A stretch of 24,541 nucleotides of DNA from IMG/VR virus record IMGVR_UViG_3300025828_000185, positions 1 to 24,541 of that record; one strand, given 5' to 3'. Below are positions 11,634 to 21,200 of this stretch, one piece after another. Position 1 is the first letter of the stretch, and every line of letters begins with the position of its first letter. This stretch comes from a virus. A program made the position numbers and the translations under genes. The notes beneath the pieces are model-generated. The model was not told where the DNA came from. It worked only from the letters and a program-made list of their open reading frames with translations, and searched no databases.

Positions 11634-13396
11634 TGGCCGCTAACACATATCTACAAGTAACCGAATTAGACTTTGAGGACATTCGTTCTAATCTAAAATC
11701 ATATCTTGCGGCGCAGACGCAGTTCAGAGATTATGACTTTGAGGGTAGTAACATGGCTGTGTTGCTAGACTTGCTTGCATATAATACACATTATAATGCA
11801 TTCTATGGAAACATGATTGCTAATGAAATGTTCTTGGATACGGCACAACAAAGAGATAGTGTTGTGTCAAGAGCAAAAGAACTAGGATATAATACTCGTT
11901 CTGCAAGAGGTGCAACCGCTAATGTGTCAATTACATTTACTGGTGTGTCTAATAATATATCACAGTTTACTCTTCCTAAAAACTCTAAGTTTACAACAAC
12001 TATTGACGATATTTCATATACATTTGTTACACCAGAAGCACAGACAATAAGAAATGGCTCAAATACATTTACGAAAGCAATCTCTATTACAGAGGGTGAA
12101 CCGCTAACACAAAGATTTACAGTGAATACTAGTAATCCAATAAGATATGTTCTTCCAAACAAAAATATTGATACAAGAAGCATTACAGTAAGAGTACAAG
12201 AATCTGCGTCTAATTTTGCGAATACTGCATATACAAGAGCAACAAATATTAGAGCGGTCACCTCCACTTCACCTGTTTTCTACCTACAAGAGTGTGCTGA
12301 TGAACAATATGAAATATTCTTTGGAGATGGGCCTTTAGGTAAACCTGTTAAAAATAACAATATCATTATTGTTGATTATCGTGTATGTAACGGACCTATA
12401 ACAAATGGTGCTAACTCATTCTCAGTTGACACTATTACAATTGACCCTAGTTATGCATCAGTTTCAGTATCAGCCGTTAATTCTCCAGCAAGAGGTGGAC
12501 ATGAAATTGAAACAATTGATAGTATAAAATTTAATGCTCCAAGAAGTTATGAAGTTCAAAATAGAGCCGTTGTAAATAATGACTACCAAAGAATTATTCT
12601 AAATGAAAATACTGACTTGCAATCTGTAACTGCTTTCGGTGGGGAACTTGCTGACCCTCCTGTTTATGGTAAGGTATATATTGCTGTCAAGCCTTTTGGT
12701 GAAAATTTTATTACAAGTATTAGAAAGAATGAAATTAAATTGAGTATTGCTGATAGAACACCACTTGCTGTTGACCCTATTATTATTGATGCTGATTACA
12801 CATATGTCATTCCTTCAGTAACAACATATTATGATTCGCTAAAGACATCTTTGTCAACATCACAAATTATCAATGATATTAAGACTGCTATTGATGCATT
12901 TTCAAGCACAAACCTACAAAGATTTGGTAATAAATTAAGATACTCTCGTTTTGTTCGTGCATTGGATAATACAAATGAATCTATATTGAACAACGAAGTT
13001 ACATTAAAGGTTCAAAAGAGATTTGTTCCAAATGTTAATAGAGCAGAAAAAGTAACTCTAAAGTTCAACAATGCTTTAAGAGCAAACACTGTCACATCGA
13101 CTAAGTTTACATATCAAGGATTTGATGCTTTTCTAGAAGATAACGGTTCGGGCGCAATCAATATCTATAGATTTAATGCAAGTAAACAGAAAGTTAATAT
13201 TGTTGCTGGTGCTGGAACAATCAATTATACAACAGGACAAATTGACATTGAAAACTTCTTACCAAGTGCATATGAAGGGATAGAGATAAAGGTAACAGTA
13301 GAAACCCTAAACCTAGATGTAACACCAATTCGTGAGCAAATTCTTCTCATGAACTCAAATGATGCGACTATCACTGCTGTTGCTGAGGCTGATTAA
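11633..13396 (+). CDS. gp6: Baseplate wedge protein gp6 (baseplate J-like)
   Basis: 587 residues; T4 gp6 is 660. The N-terminal section LQVTELDFEDIRSNLKSYLA, then YDFEGSNMAVLLDLLAYNTH and YNAFYGNMIANEMFLDTAQQ with RDSVVSRAKELGYNTRSARG is diagnostic. The middle holds EQYEIFFGDGPLGKPVKNNN and YRVCNGPITNGAN, typical of baseplate J. Dimers of gp6 form the inner ring that holds the six wedges together in T4. Start and stop both overlap the neighbours by TAATG (at 11633 and 13396), so gp25, gp6 and the gp7-like gene are probably translationally coupled. Confidence 0.93.
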   Translation: MAANTYLQVTELDFEDIRSNLKSYLAAQTQFRDYDFEGSNMAVLLDLLAYNTHYNAFYGNMIANEMFLDTAQQRDSVVSRAKELGYNTRSARGATANVSITFTGVSNNISQFTLPKNSKFTTTIDDISYTFVTPEAQTIRNGSNTFTKAISITEGEPLTQRFTVNTSNPIRYVLPNKNIDTRSITVRVQESASNFANTAYTRATNIRAVTSTSPVFYLQECADEQYEIFFGDGPLGKPVKNNNIIIVDYRVCNGPITNGANSFSVDTITIDPSYASVSVSAVNSPARGGHEIETIDSIKFNAPRSYEVQNRAVVNNDYQRIILNENTDLQSVTAFGGELADPPVYGKVYIAVKPFGENFITSIRKNEIKLSIADRTPLAVDPIIIDADYTYVIPSVTTYYDSLKTSLSTSQIINDIKTAIDAFSSTNLQRFGNKLRYSRFVRALDNTNESILNNEVTLKVQKRFVPNVNRAEKVTLKFNNALRANTVTSTKFTYQGFDAFLEDNGSGAINIYRFNASKQKVNIVAGAGTINYTTGQIDIENFLPSAYEGIEIKVTVETLNLDVTPIREQILLMNSNDATITAVAEAD

Positions 13397-16300
13397 TGGC
13401 TATTTCTCAGAAGATATCTGCAATATTAGAAAATCAGTTTCCTGATTTCTATAAAGAAGAGGGAGAGAATTTTATTCTCTTCCTAAAGGCTTATTATGAG
13501 TATATGGAACAGACTGGCAAACTTACTCATGAAATGCATAATCTTCTTGACTATAAAGATATTGACTTAACAACCAATGAATATCTAGAATACTTTCGTA
13601 GAACACTTCTTGCAGAAATACCAGATTATGCTCTTGCAAATAAGAGATTGCTTGCAAAGAGAATTAAAGATTTCTATCAGTCAAAGGGTACATTTGAATC
13701 TTACAAACTTTTATTTCGCATTCTTTATAATGAAGATGTAGAGATTAATTATCCTGCCGACCAGTTGCTCAAAGTTTCTGACGGTGATTTTAGAATTGAA
13801 AGATATCTTGTCACCACTCATGATGAAAATAATGGAAGATTGTTTATTGGTAGAACTATCGTTGGACAGGATTCTGGTGCTGAAGCACTGGTTGAAAATA
13901 TTGTAAAAAGAACAATTCGTGAAAGAGTTATTGACCAGATATATCTTTCAAATATCAAAGGAACATTCCAACACTTAGAACCAATTAAAGTAAAGTTTGA
14001 TGGTGGCACCACTCCACATACACCAATTGTAGAGGCTGGAATTAGAAGTTTTACAATTACCAGTGCTGGTGCTAAGTATGAGCCTGGCGATGTCGTTGAA
14101 CTTATATCAGCAGATAAAGGTAAGTTTGCGAAAGTTGTTGTCACGCAGACTGTTGACTTGGGGGGTGCATTAACATTTAATCTAGTTGATGGTGGTTCTG
14201 GTTATACATCAAGTGTTAATGATACAACTAAAATTGAGTTTATTGGGGGCGATGGTTCAACTCCAGCAAGTTTCCAAATCTTTAGAGGTGACTTGAATGA
14301 CAACTTTGCAATTTCCCTCAACACAAATCTTGTAAGCAGTAATAATCGCTTTGGTGTTCTTGCTCCAATTGTTTCTGGACTTGGTAGAATGGATAAGTAT
14401 GCAAATACTCCACTATCATCACCAGATTTCGGATTTCCAGAATCAGGAGAAACTCTTGTAGCAGGTCGTAACTTTAGAACAAATGCAAATGCTGTTATTG
14501 TTCTTGCTAATACATCTGACCCGGGCGTGATTGTTGGGGATAGTCTCTATGGGGTTACATCAGGTGCAAACGGAACTGTGCAAGCAATCAGAAGAGCATA
14601 TAATAGTGCTAATGTTGTTATTGCTTTGGACACATTCAAAAACTTTGCTGGTGGAGAAAAGGTAAATAAAGCAACCGCAGGCGGAACAACAGTAGGAACT
14701 GTGTCTCAATTTGCGGCTAACACGATTGGTTATCATGTACTTCAGTTTGGTAATACTGCTGGACAAGTTGTCATTGCTGGCAATGAGTTAGTTGGTAGAA
14801 CATCTGGTGCTTTTGGTGTAGTCAAAAAAGTAATTAGCACACAAGCGAATGGTTATACTAGAGGTGTGGGTGGTGCTGACGATAGAGACTTAATAACAGT
14901 TCAAGTGACAGCAAACACATCTGCTAATCTCTCAAACCAGTTTGATGCTGGACCTATGAGAGCATTTATTGAAAATGAAGGATTGCGTCTTGTTGGTGCT
15001 AATACTACGGTTGGTAATGTCGTATCAACAACTTCTAATACAAAGATTGAAAATATCTATACGAAACTCCAAGATTCGTTGCTGTTCACTTCTGCCGCAG
15101 TAGGAACTATTCAACAGTTATCAAATCGTATTGGTGGTTCTGGTTTCAGTATCGCTCCTACTATTCGTGTTACTGACACAAATGTTTCTGCATTAGGTAT
15201 CGGTGAGCAATATCTAACTCTTCAGTTTGAGGATGGAAACTTTGGAACTGGTAACAATTCTATAACAGAGATTGATACTAACGATAGAATTGGACAATCA
15301 AATACTGGTGCGATTGGTGATGTCAAAGAAAGAACACAATCAAGAGTAAGATTTGCTAACGGAACATATCAAACTATTGTTCGTGTGTGGCAAGACGAAT
15401 TACAGCGTGACCCTGGCAATATTACATTCTCAAATAATCAATTTGTTGATGTATATTTCTATACTTCAGCGGCACAAGACACTTTAACAAGTGCGCCGGT
15501 TAAAAATCCAGGCAACGCTAAAATTGTAAGCATTCAAGATGAAGGTGTATTGGGTAAAAATGCAAACATTACATCTACGGTAGGTGCTAACGGTACAATC
15601 ACAGGATTGAGATTAGTTGACTCTGGTTTCTCGTATAAAGATGGAGAAACTGTGACTGTCGCCGCTACCACTAGAGTAGATTCATCATCTGCTAGAGTTA
15701 ATCTAAATTTAGATGGTGTTGCGAATGCTGAAGGTTATTATGCTTCTACAAGAAGTCATGTCTCTTCAAAGAGAGGTTTTATACAAGATAGTCGTTTCTA
15801 TCAAGAGTTTTCTTATCAGATTGAAGCGCCTCTTGCTTTGCAGAGATATAGGGATATTGCTCTAAGACTTGTGCATCCAGCAGGTCAAGCAATTTTTGGT
15901 AAGTTTAAGACTTCAAGTAATGTTGATGTTGATGTCGTAACTTCTTCAATAAACAAAAAGAGAGCAACCTCAAATGGCACAATTTCCATCAGTAAGCCTG
16001 CCGCCTCTGGAACTATTGCTATCACAAACAACACTGCAAATTTGGTTGGAACTTCCACAGCCCTTTCAACTGAATTTTCTAATAATAGTTCCATTTTGAT
16101 TGAGTCTTCACACAATAAGTTCTTTGAAGTAAGACTAAATACTGTTACAAGTGCAACATCAGCAAACATTGGTGAGACTTGGACATTTGGTACAATAAGC
16201 GGTGCAAATGTCTACTATGCAAATGCGTTTAATATCGTTGGTTCTTCAACCACACTAACTTCAGAGTTTGCAAATGGTGATACGATTGTGATTGAAACTG

Positions 16301-16431
16301 CTGATAAAGTCTACAAGAGTGTTACACTAAATAAAGTAAATAGTGCAACCACCGCTAACCTTGTCGCTAACTGGACATTAACTGATGTGTCTGGTGCTAA
16401 CGCTTATTATTATACAGGAAATATAGCATAA
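13396..16431 (+). CDS. Large baseplate wedge protein, gp7-like
   Basis: 1011 residues, close to T4 gp7 (1032). The N-terminal 130 residues are conserved: ISAILENQFPDFYKEEGENF, AYYEYMEQTG, then NEYLEYFRRTLLAEIPDYAL and RIKDFYQSKGTFESYKLLFR. The rest is beta-rich, with repeated short modules such as GDSLYGVTSGANGTVQAI, GNELVGRTSGAFGVVKKV and GGSGYTSS. Near the end are EFSYQIEAPLALQRYRDIAL and HPAGQAIFGKF, then two tandem 64-residue repeats. T4 gp7 ties the inner wedge to the periphery. Length, place between gp6 and gp8 and the helical N-terminus support gp7-like; some marine phages name this gene VrlC. Start has GAGG seven bases upstream and a TAATG overlap with gp6. Confidence 0.65.
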   Translation: MAISQKISAILENQFPDFYKEEGENFILFLKAYYEYMEQTGKLTHEMHNLLDYKDIDLTTNEYLEYFRRTLLAEIPDYALANKRLLAKRIKDFYQSKGTFESYKLLFRILYNEDVEINYPADQLLKVSDGDFRIERYLVTTHDENNGRLFIGRTIVGQDSGAEALVENIVKRTIRERVIDQIYLSNIKGTFQHLEPIKVKFDGGTTPHTPIVEAGIRSFTITSAGAKYEPGDVVELISADKGKFAKVVVTQTVDLGGALTFNLVDGGSGYTSSVNDTTKIEFIGGDGSTPASFQIFRGDLNDNFAISLNTNLVSSNNRFGVLAPIVSGLGRMDKYANTPLSSPDFGFPESGETLVAGRNFRTNANAVIVLANTSDPGVIVGDSLYGVTSGANGTVQAIRRAYNSANVVIALDTFKNFAGGEKVNKATAGGTTVGTVSQFAANTIGYHVLQFGNTAGQVVIAGNELVGRTSGAFGVVKKVISTQANGYTRGVGGADDRDLITVQVTANTSANLSNQFDAGPMRAFIENEGLRLVGANTTVGNVVSTTSNTKIENIYTKLQDSLLFTSAAVGTIQQLSNRIGGSGFSIAPTIRVTDTNVSALGIGEQYLTLQFEDGNFGTGNNSITEIDTNDRIGQSNTGAIGDVKERTQSRVRFANGTYQTIVRVWQDELQRDPGNITFSNNQFVDVYFYTSAAQDTLTSAPVKNPGNAKIVSIQDEGVLGKNANITSTVGANGTITGLRLVDSGFSYKDGETVTVAATTRVDSSSARVNLNLDGVANAEGYYASTRSHVSSKRGFIQDSRFYQEFSYQIEAPLALQRYRDIALRLVHPAGQAIFGKFKTSSNVDVDVVTSSINKKRATSNGTISISKPAASGTIAITNNTANLVGTSTALSTEFSNNSSILIESSHNKFFEVRLNTVTSATSANIGETWTFGTISGANVYYANAFNIVGSSTTLTSEFANGDTIVIETADKVYKSVTLNKVNSATTANLVANWTLTDVSGANAYYYTGNIA
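16039..16422 (+). repeat. Two tandem 192-bp repeats at the C-terminus of the gp7-like protein
   Basis: Units 16039-16230 and 16231-16422 encode 64 residues each, aligning without gaps at about 29 of 64 identical positions. They share N[LI]VG[TS]ST.L..EF, then I.IE, V.LN.V.SAT.AN, W and SGAN.YY. They look like two beta-rich modules added at the protein end. A related module occurs in the DUF4815-type giant near 20021. Confidence 0.85.
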
Positions 16432-18203
16432 TGCCGGCCTATACTAGTAAAGAATTAAGTGTACTCAATGCAAAGGCTTTTGTTGAGTCTTTGACACATG
16501 AAGACGGAAGAAATACAAAAGCGTCAAATATTCTCTATGCTTTGCTTGGGAAGATTGAAACTTGGACAAACGAACCAACTCCAGATACTCCTGTTGAAAC
16601 AGATTATGATAAGCAAAGAGATATTTGGAGACACGCTATTGGCGCAAAGAGAATACAGCCAGGCAATGTAAGTCATGTTGTTCCTAGATACAATTGGACG
16701 GCAGGAACAGTGTATGCTATGTATCGTGATAGAGACACTAATCTATATTCTCGTCCATTCTATGTGATGACTGATGAGAACAATGTATACAAGTGTTTAT
16801 ATAATAATAAGGGTGGAACATCTACAATTAAACCAACCGACTTATCTACTCTTCCTTTTACACTAACTGATGGTTACACTTGGAAATACTTGTATACTAT
16901 TTCTTTGGGTGAAGCAGACAAGTATCTAACTGCGGCTCATATGCCTGTTAAAACTATTGGAGCAACAGATGGTTCTGTAGAGGGTGATAGACAAGTTGCT
17001 GTTCAAAATGCGGCAGTAAATGGTTCTATTGATATTATCGAAACATTTTCTCCTGGCTCTGGATATCATAAAATTGCAAATGGCGTTGTAGAAACGGCTT
17101 CAACAACTACAATTAAGTTATCAGCGGCGGCTGATAATCCTCCATCGTCAATTGACAATTTTTACAATGGTTCAAGCATCTACATTAATAGTGGAACTGG
17201 TGCTGGACAACTCCGTAGAATTATTAACTATGTCGGTGCTACAAAAACATTCACTGTAAATTCTGCTTTTACTACAATTGCTAATACAGATTCTAGAGTT
17301 ATTGTGTCACCATCAATTGTAATTCGTGGAGATGGTAGAGGTGCGCTTGCTTATACAGTGGTTGATACACAAGGAACAATTGCAAATGTAAATGTTATAT
17401 CGCCAGGGCAAGACTATACAGAAGCATATGCGGCTATTAGTGCCAATGCTATTCATGGTGGTGGAGCAACTGCTAATGTTATCATTTCTCCTGTCGGTGG
17501 ACATGGTAAGGATTGTATTCGTGAACTTGGTGGAGATAAAATTCTTCTAAATGTTCAATTTGATGGTTCTGAGGGAGTGTCTGCAAACGGTAATGGATTT
17601 ATTCCAGCAAATACAGATTTCCGTTCTATTAGCATTTTGAAAGACCCTATTCTGAAGTGTGATGCAAATAATAATTTTGTTAGTGTAGAGCGTATTGCAA
17701 ATACATCAAATAGTCCTAATACACTAAGACTTACAACAAGAGCATTGGTTTCGTATACACAAATGAGTGGAGACACACCAGTTAATGAAATTGTTGCTGG
17801 TGATGTATTATCAAATGAAAGGATAAGGCTTCTTGCAGAAAATGGTGAACTAGAATTTATAACTGAACTCAATCCAAATAAAAGAGCAGTTCAAGCGGCA
17901 AACAATGCAGTTCTAGGTGCAAATGCAGATGTCGTTTTCACTAAAAGAGCAGAGACAGAAGCAGACACATCCTTCTATAATATTTACCTAAATAATGTAC
18001 AGAGTTATAGTAATCGTGTTCCTTTTACTAATGATGACGAACTTATTAAACGAGGTTTTGCAACAAAGATTGCAACTATCTCAAGTATTAAGGGACCCGA
18101 AGCAAATACATATTCTGGCGAAATCCTTTATACAGAGAATATTGAAAAAGTAACAAGGGATGTTGACCAGACAGAAGACATTAAAATCATTCTGGATTTC
18201 TAA
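16431..18203 (+). CDS. gp8: Baseplate wedge protein gp8, enlarged
   Basis: 590 residues; T4 gp8 is 334. The conserved gp8 part is the first 190 residues: RDTNLYSRPFYVMTDENNVY with KCLYNNKGGTSTIKPTDLST and FTLTDGYTWKYLYTISLGEA. The family's end is seen in SFYNIYLNNVQSYSN...IKGPEANTYSGEILYTENIE and the final DVDQTEDIKIILDF. Between them are added beta-rich modules, one with FYNGSSIYINSGTGAGQLRR (about residues 240-260), a type common in phage fibre and baseplate proteins. In T4, gp8 dimers bind gp10 and gp7 in the outer wedge. Start overlaps the gp7-like stop (TAATG); AGGAAA lies upstream. Confidence 0.85.
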   Translation: MPAYTSKELSVLNAKAFVESLTHEDGRNTKASNILYALLGKIETWTNEPTPDTPVETDYDKQRDIWRHAIGAKRIQPGNVSHVVPRYNWTAGTVYAMYRDRDTNLYSRPFYVMTDENNVYKCLYNNKGGTSTIKPTDLSTLPFTLTDGYTWKYLYTISLGEADKYLTAAHMPVKTIGATDGSVEGDRQVAVQNAAVNGSIDIIETFSPGSGYHKIANGVVETASTTTIKLSAAADNPPSSIDNFYNGSSIYINSGTGAGQLRRIINYVGATKTFTVNSAFTTIANTDSRVIVSPSIVIRGDGRGALAYTVVDTQGTIANVNVISPGQDYTEAYAAISANAIHGGGATANVIISPVGGHGKDCIRELGGDKILLNVQFDGSEGVSANGNGFIPANTDFRSISILKDPILKCDANNNFVSVERIANTSNSPNTLRLTTRALVSYTQMSGDTPVNEIVAGDVLSNERIRLLAENGELEFITELNPNKRAVQAANNAVLGANADVVFTKRAETEADTSFYNIYLNNVQSYSNRVPFTNDDELIKRGFATKIATISSIKGPEANTYSGEILYTENIEKVTRDVDQTEDIKIILDF

Positions 18204-18214
18204 AGGTAAGATAA

Positions 18215-21200
18215 ATGACAATTGAAACCAATCTAAACCAAAGTCCGTTTTTTGACGACTACAATGAGAATAAAGACTTTCATCGCATTCTCTTTCGTCC
18301 AGGCTTTGCTGTACAAGCAAGAGAATTAACTCAACTTCAGACTATTCTTCAAAAGCAAGTCGAAAGATTTGGCGACCATATTTTTGTGGATGGAACAGTT
18401 GTAACTGGTGTTGGTCTAACCACAGATAATGTTGACTTTGTAAAACTAAGAGATAAAGATGCTAACAATAGAGTCGTTTTGGTTTCCGACTTTAACTCTG
18501 GCGGTTCTCTTATGAACCTTGTTGCAGTTCAAGCATCTACTGGTATGACTGCTAAACTTGTAAACATCACTGAAGGTTCGGAAGCCGCCGCACCTAATTA
18601 TCTTACTGCACATCTATTCTATACAAACTCTGGCGCAAATAACACAACTAAAGTTTTTGCTGATGATAGTCCTATTGTATTCCGTCATGCTGGTAATAAT
18701 GCTTTTGTCGTAGCCGCTAATTCTATTCAAACAAGTTCAACTGGACTTGGATTGAAAGCAAGCACGACTGATGGTATTGTGTATCATAAAGGACACTTCA
18801 TCCGCACAGCAAGACAATCTGCTATCATTGGAAAATATACAACGACACCTAGTGTGGTTCTTGGATTTAGAACTGTTGAAAGCACCATTGATTCAAATCA
18901 AGACAGTTCTCTTCTTGATAATGCAACAGGTTCTACCAATGCATCTGCGCCAGGCGCATCGAGACTAAAACTAGTTCCTACTCTCACATCATATAATTAT
19001 GGTTTTGCAAACACTGTAAACTTCTTCCAAATCGCAAAGATTAAAGATGGTTCTGTAGAACAGAGAAATACAAAGACAATCTATAATGAGTTGGGTAATT
19101 ATATTGCAGAGAGAATCTATGATACAAATGGTGACTATGTGGTTGACCCATTTGGTATTCGTATCCGTGAACACCTAAAGAAGACAAATAGTCTTGGGCG
19201 TTACACTGTAGCAGAGAGTGGAAACAACTCACTTCTTGTTGCAGAGATTGAGAAAGGTAAAGGTTATGTAAACGGTTATCAGGTTGAGTTGGCTGGTTCA
19301 AAATATCTGAATATGGATAAAGCAACCACAACTCTTACAGAAAATGCTATAACTATTGGACAAGCATACGGTAACTATGTTCTCTGTAAAGAGGTTGCTG
19401 GAACTTGGGATTTTGCAAACCACAAGACAGTTTCTATTAGAGATGCCGCACAACAAACAATTTCTAGAAAGAATTTTGGAACTGCGGCCGCACAAGGTAG
19501 TGAGATTGGAACTGCAAAAGTAAGAGCATTCCAATGGGATAGTGGAACATCTGGCACATACAATGCACAGTATCGTATTTACATTTTTGATGTTCAAATG
19601 AACTCTGGTAAGTCATTCGCTGATGCTCGTAGTTTATATATTAACAACACATCTGGCACAGACAGTTTTGCTGATATCATTTTGAATGCAAGCGGTAATG
19701 CTAAAATTCAAGAGGGTAATCTTAGAGGACTTGTATTTGGACTTGGTTCAAAGGGCGCAAAACAATTTACAGATGAGAATGGAACGAGAGACACTCAGTG
19801 GGTTGTTCGTAAAAGACTTAGTTCTGTAACTTTTGCTACTGATGGAACAGCCCAGTTTGGTGTTGGTAATACCGCTACTGGTGGAACTGAGACACTCAAC
19901 GATACTGGTTCACCTATTTCAAATGCAGATGAAAGAAACTATATCATTGTCTCTAAGACTGGAACACGCACCGCATATCATACTGGTAATATTACGACAA
20001 TTAGTGGTAATACAATTACTGGTTCTGGCACAGCATTCAACACCACATTCAAGGTTGGTGACTTAATTCGTATCGAAGACAGTGCTAATACTTACATTGA
20101 GCGTATTACCGCTATTGGTGGAGCGACATCACTCTCTACTGCTAATACTATTTCAGTAACTCGTTCTGGCGCATCCATGAACTATAGCACAGAGTTGCCC
20201 GCTGGTAAAATTTGGGATTTATCAACGAACGGCTCAATCTCAACTGTAAGTTCACCTACACCAACTGCTACGGTTGATTTGGGTATTCATACACTCAATA
20301 GCACATTCAATGCAGAAGTTTATTATAATGTTAATAGAACTGATGCTGACCCTGCTAAGAAGACCGTATTTAAGAATAGATATGTTCACTTGAATCTTGG
20401 TAGCAATCCAGCAAACAGACTAGGACCATGGCCTCTTGGTGTGTCTGATGTATTCAATATTTCTGCTGTTTACAAGGGTTCTAATACTGGTGTAACTACT
20501 GCTGGCACTGATGTAACCTCACACTTTGAACTTGATACAGGTATGAAAGATGCATTCTATGATACATCATATCTTGTGAAGAAAGAGGACAGTAATCTAA
20601 CCTTGGCCGCCAGTGATGGACTTCTAGTTAAGTTGGATTATTTTGGAAGAGACACATCAACTGGATATGGTTTCCTCAATGTAGATTCTTATGCAGACAT
20701 TATTGACGATGATAATCCAGGCGCCGCAACATCAATTACGACACAAGAAATTCCTATCTTTGTTTCGCCTACCTCTGGTAGAACATACGATTTAAGAGAT
20801 AGTGTTGATTTCCGTCCTATTAAGAAAAATTCATACACTCCTTCTACAACTGGAACAGCGGCCGCCGCACCTACCAATCCTGCCGCTAACACAGATTTCT
20901 TGTATGATGTAAACTTTAGCATTTATACACCTACTCCTGATGAGAATTTCCAAGCGGATGTTCAATTCTATTTGCCTCGTAAGGATAGAATTGTTGTCTC
21001 TCAAAGAGGCACATTCAGTGTGATTAAAGGAACACCTTCTAGAGACCCTAAGACCCCAGGCGCTCCAGGCGGCACTATGTCGCTTGGTGTCGTAGATGTT
21101 CCTGTATATCCATCTCTATCACCTTATGTGGCAAAGCAGTACAAGCGTCCAGATTATCAAGTGAAACTTGACTTGGATAACAATCGTAGATATACTATGA

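Noticed and set aside
11803-12267. 154-residue minus-strand open frame inside gp6
   Set aside because: gp6 is a clear homologue across this whole span; the antisense frame is a hydrophobic shadow with no start signal.
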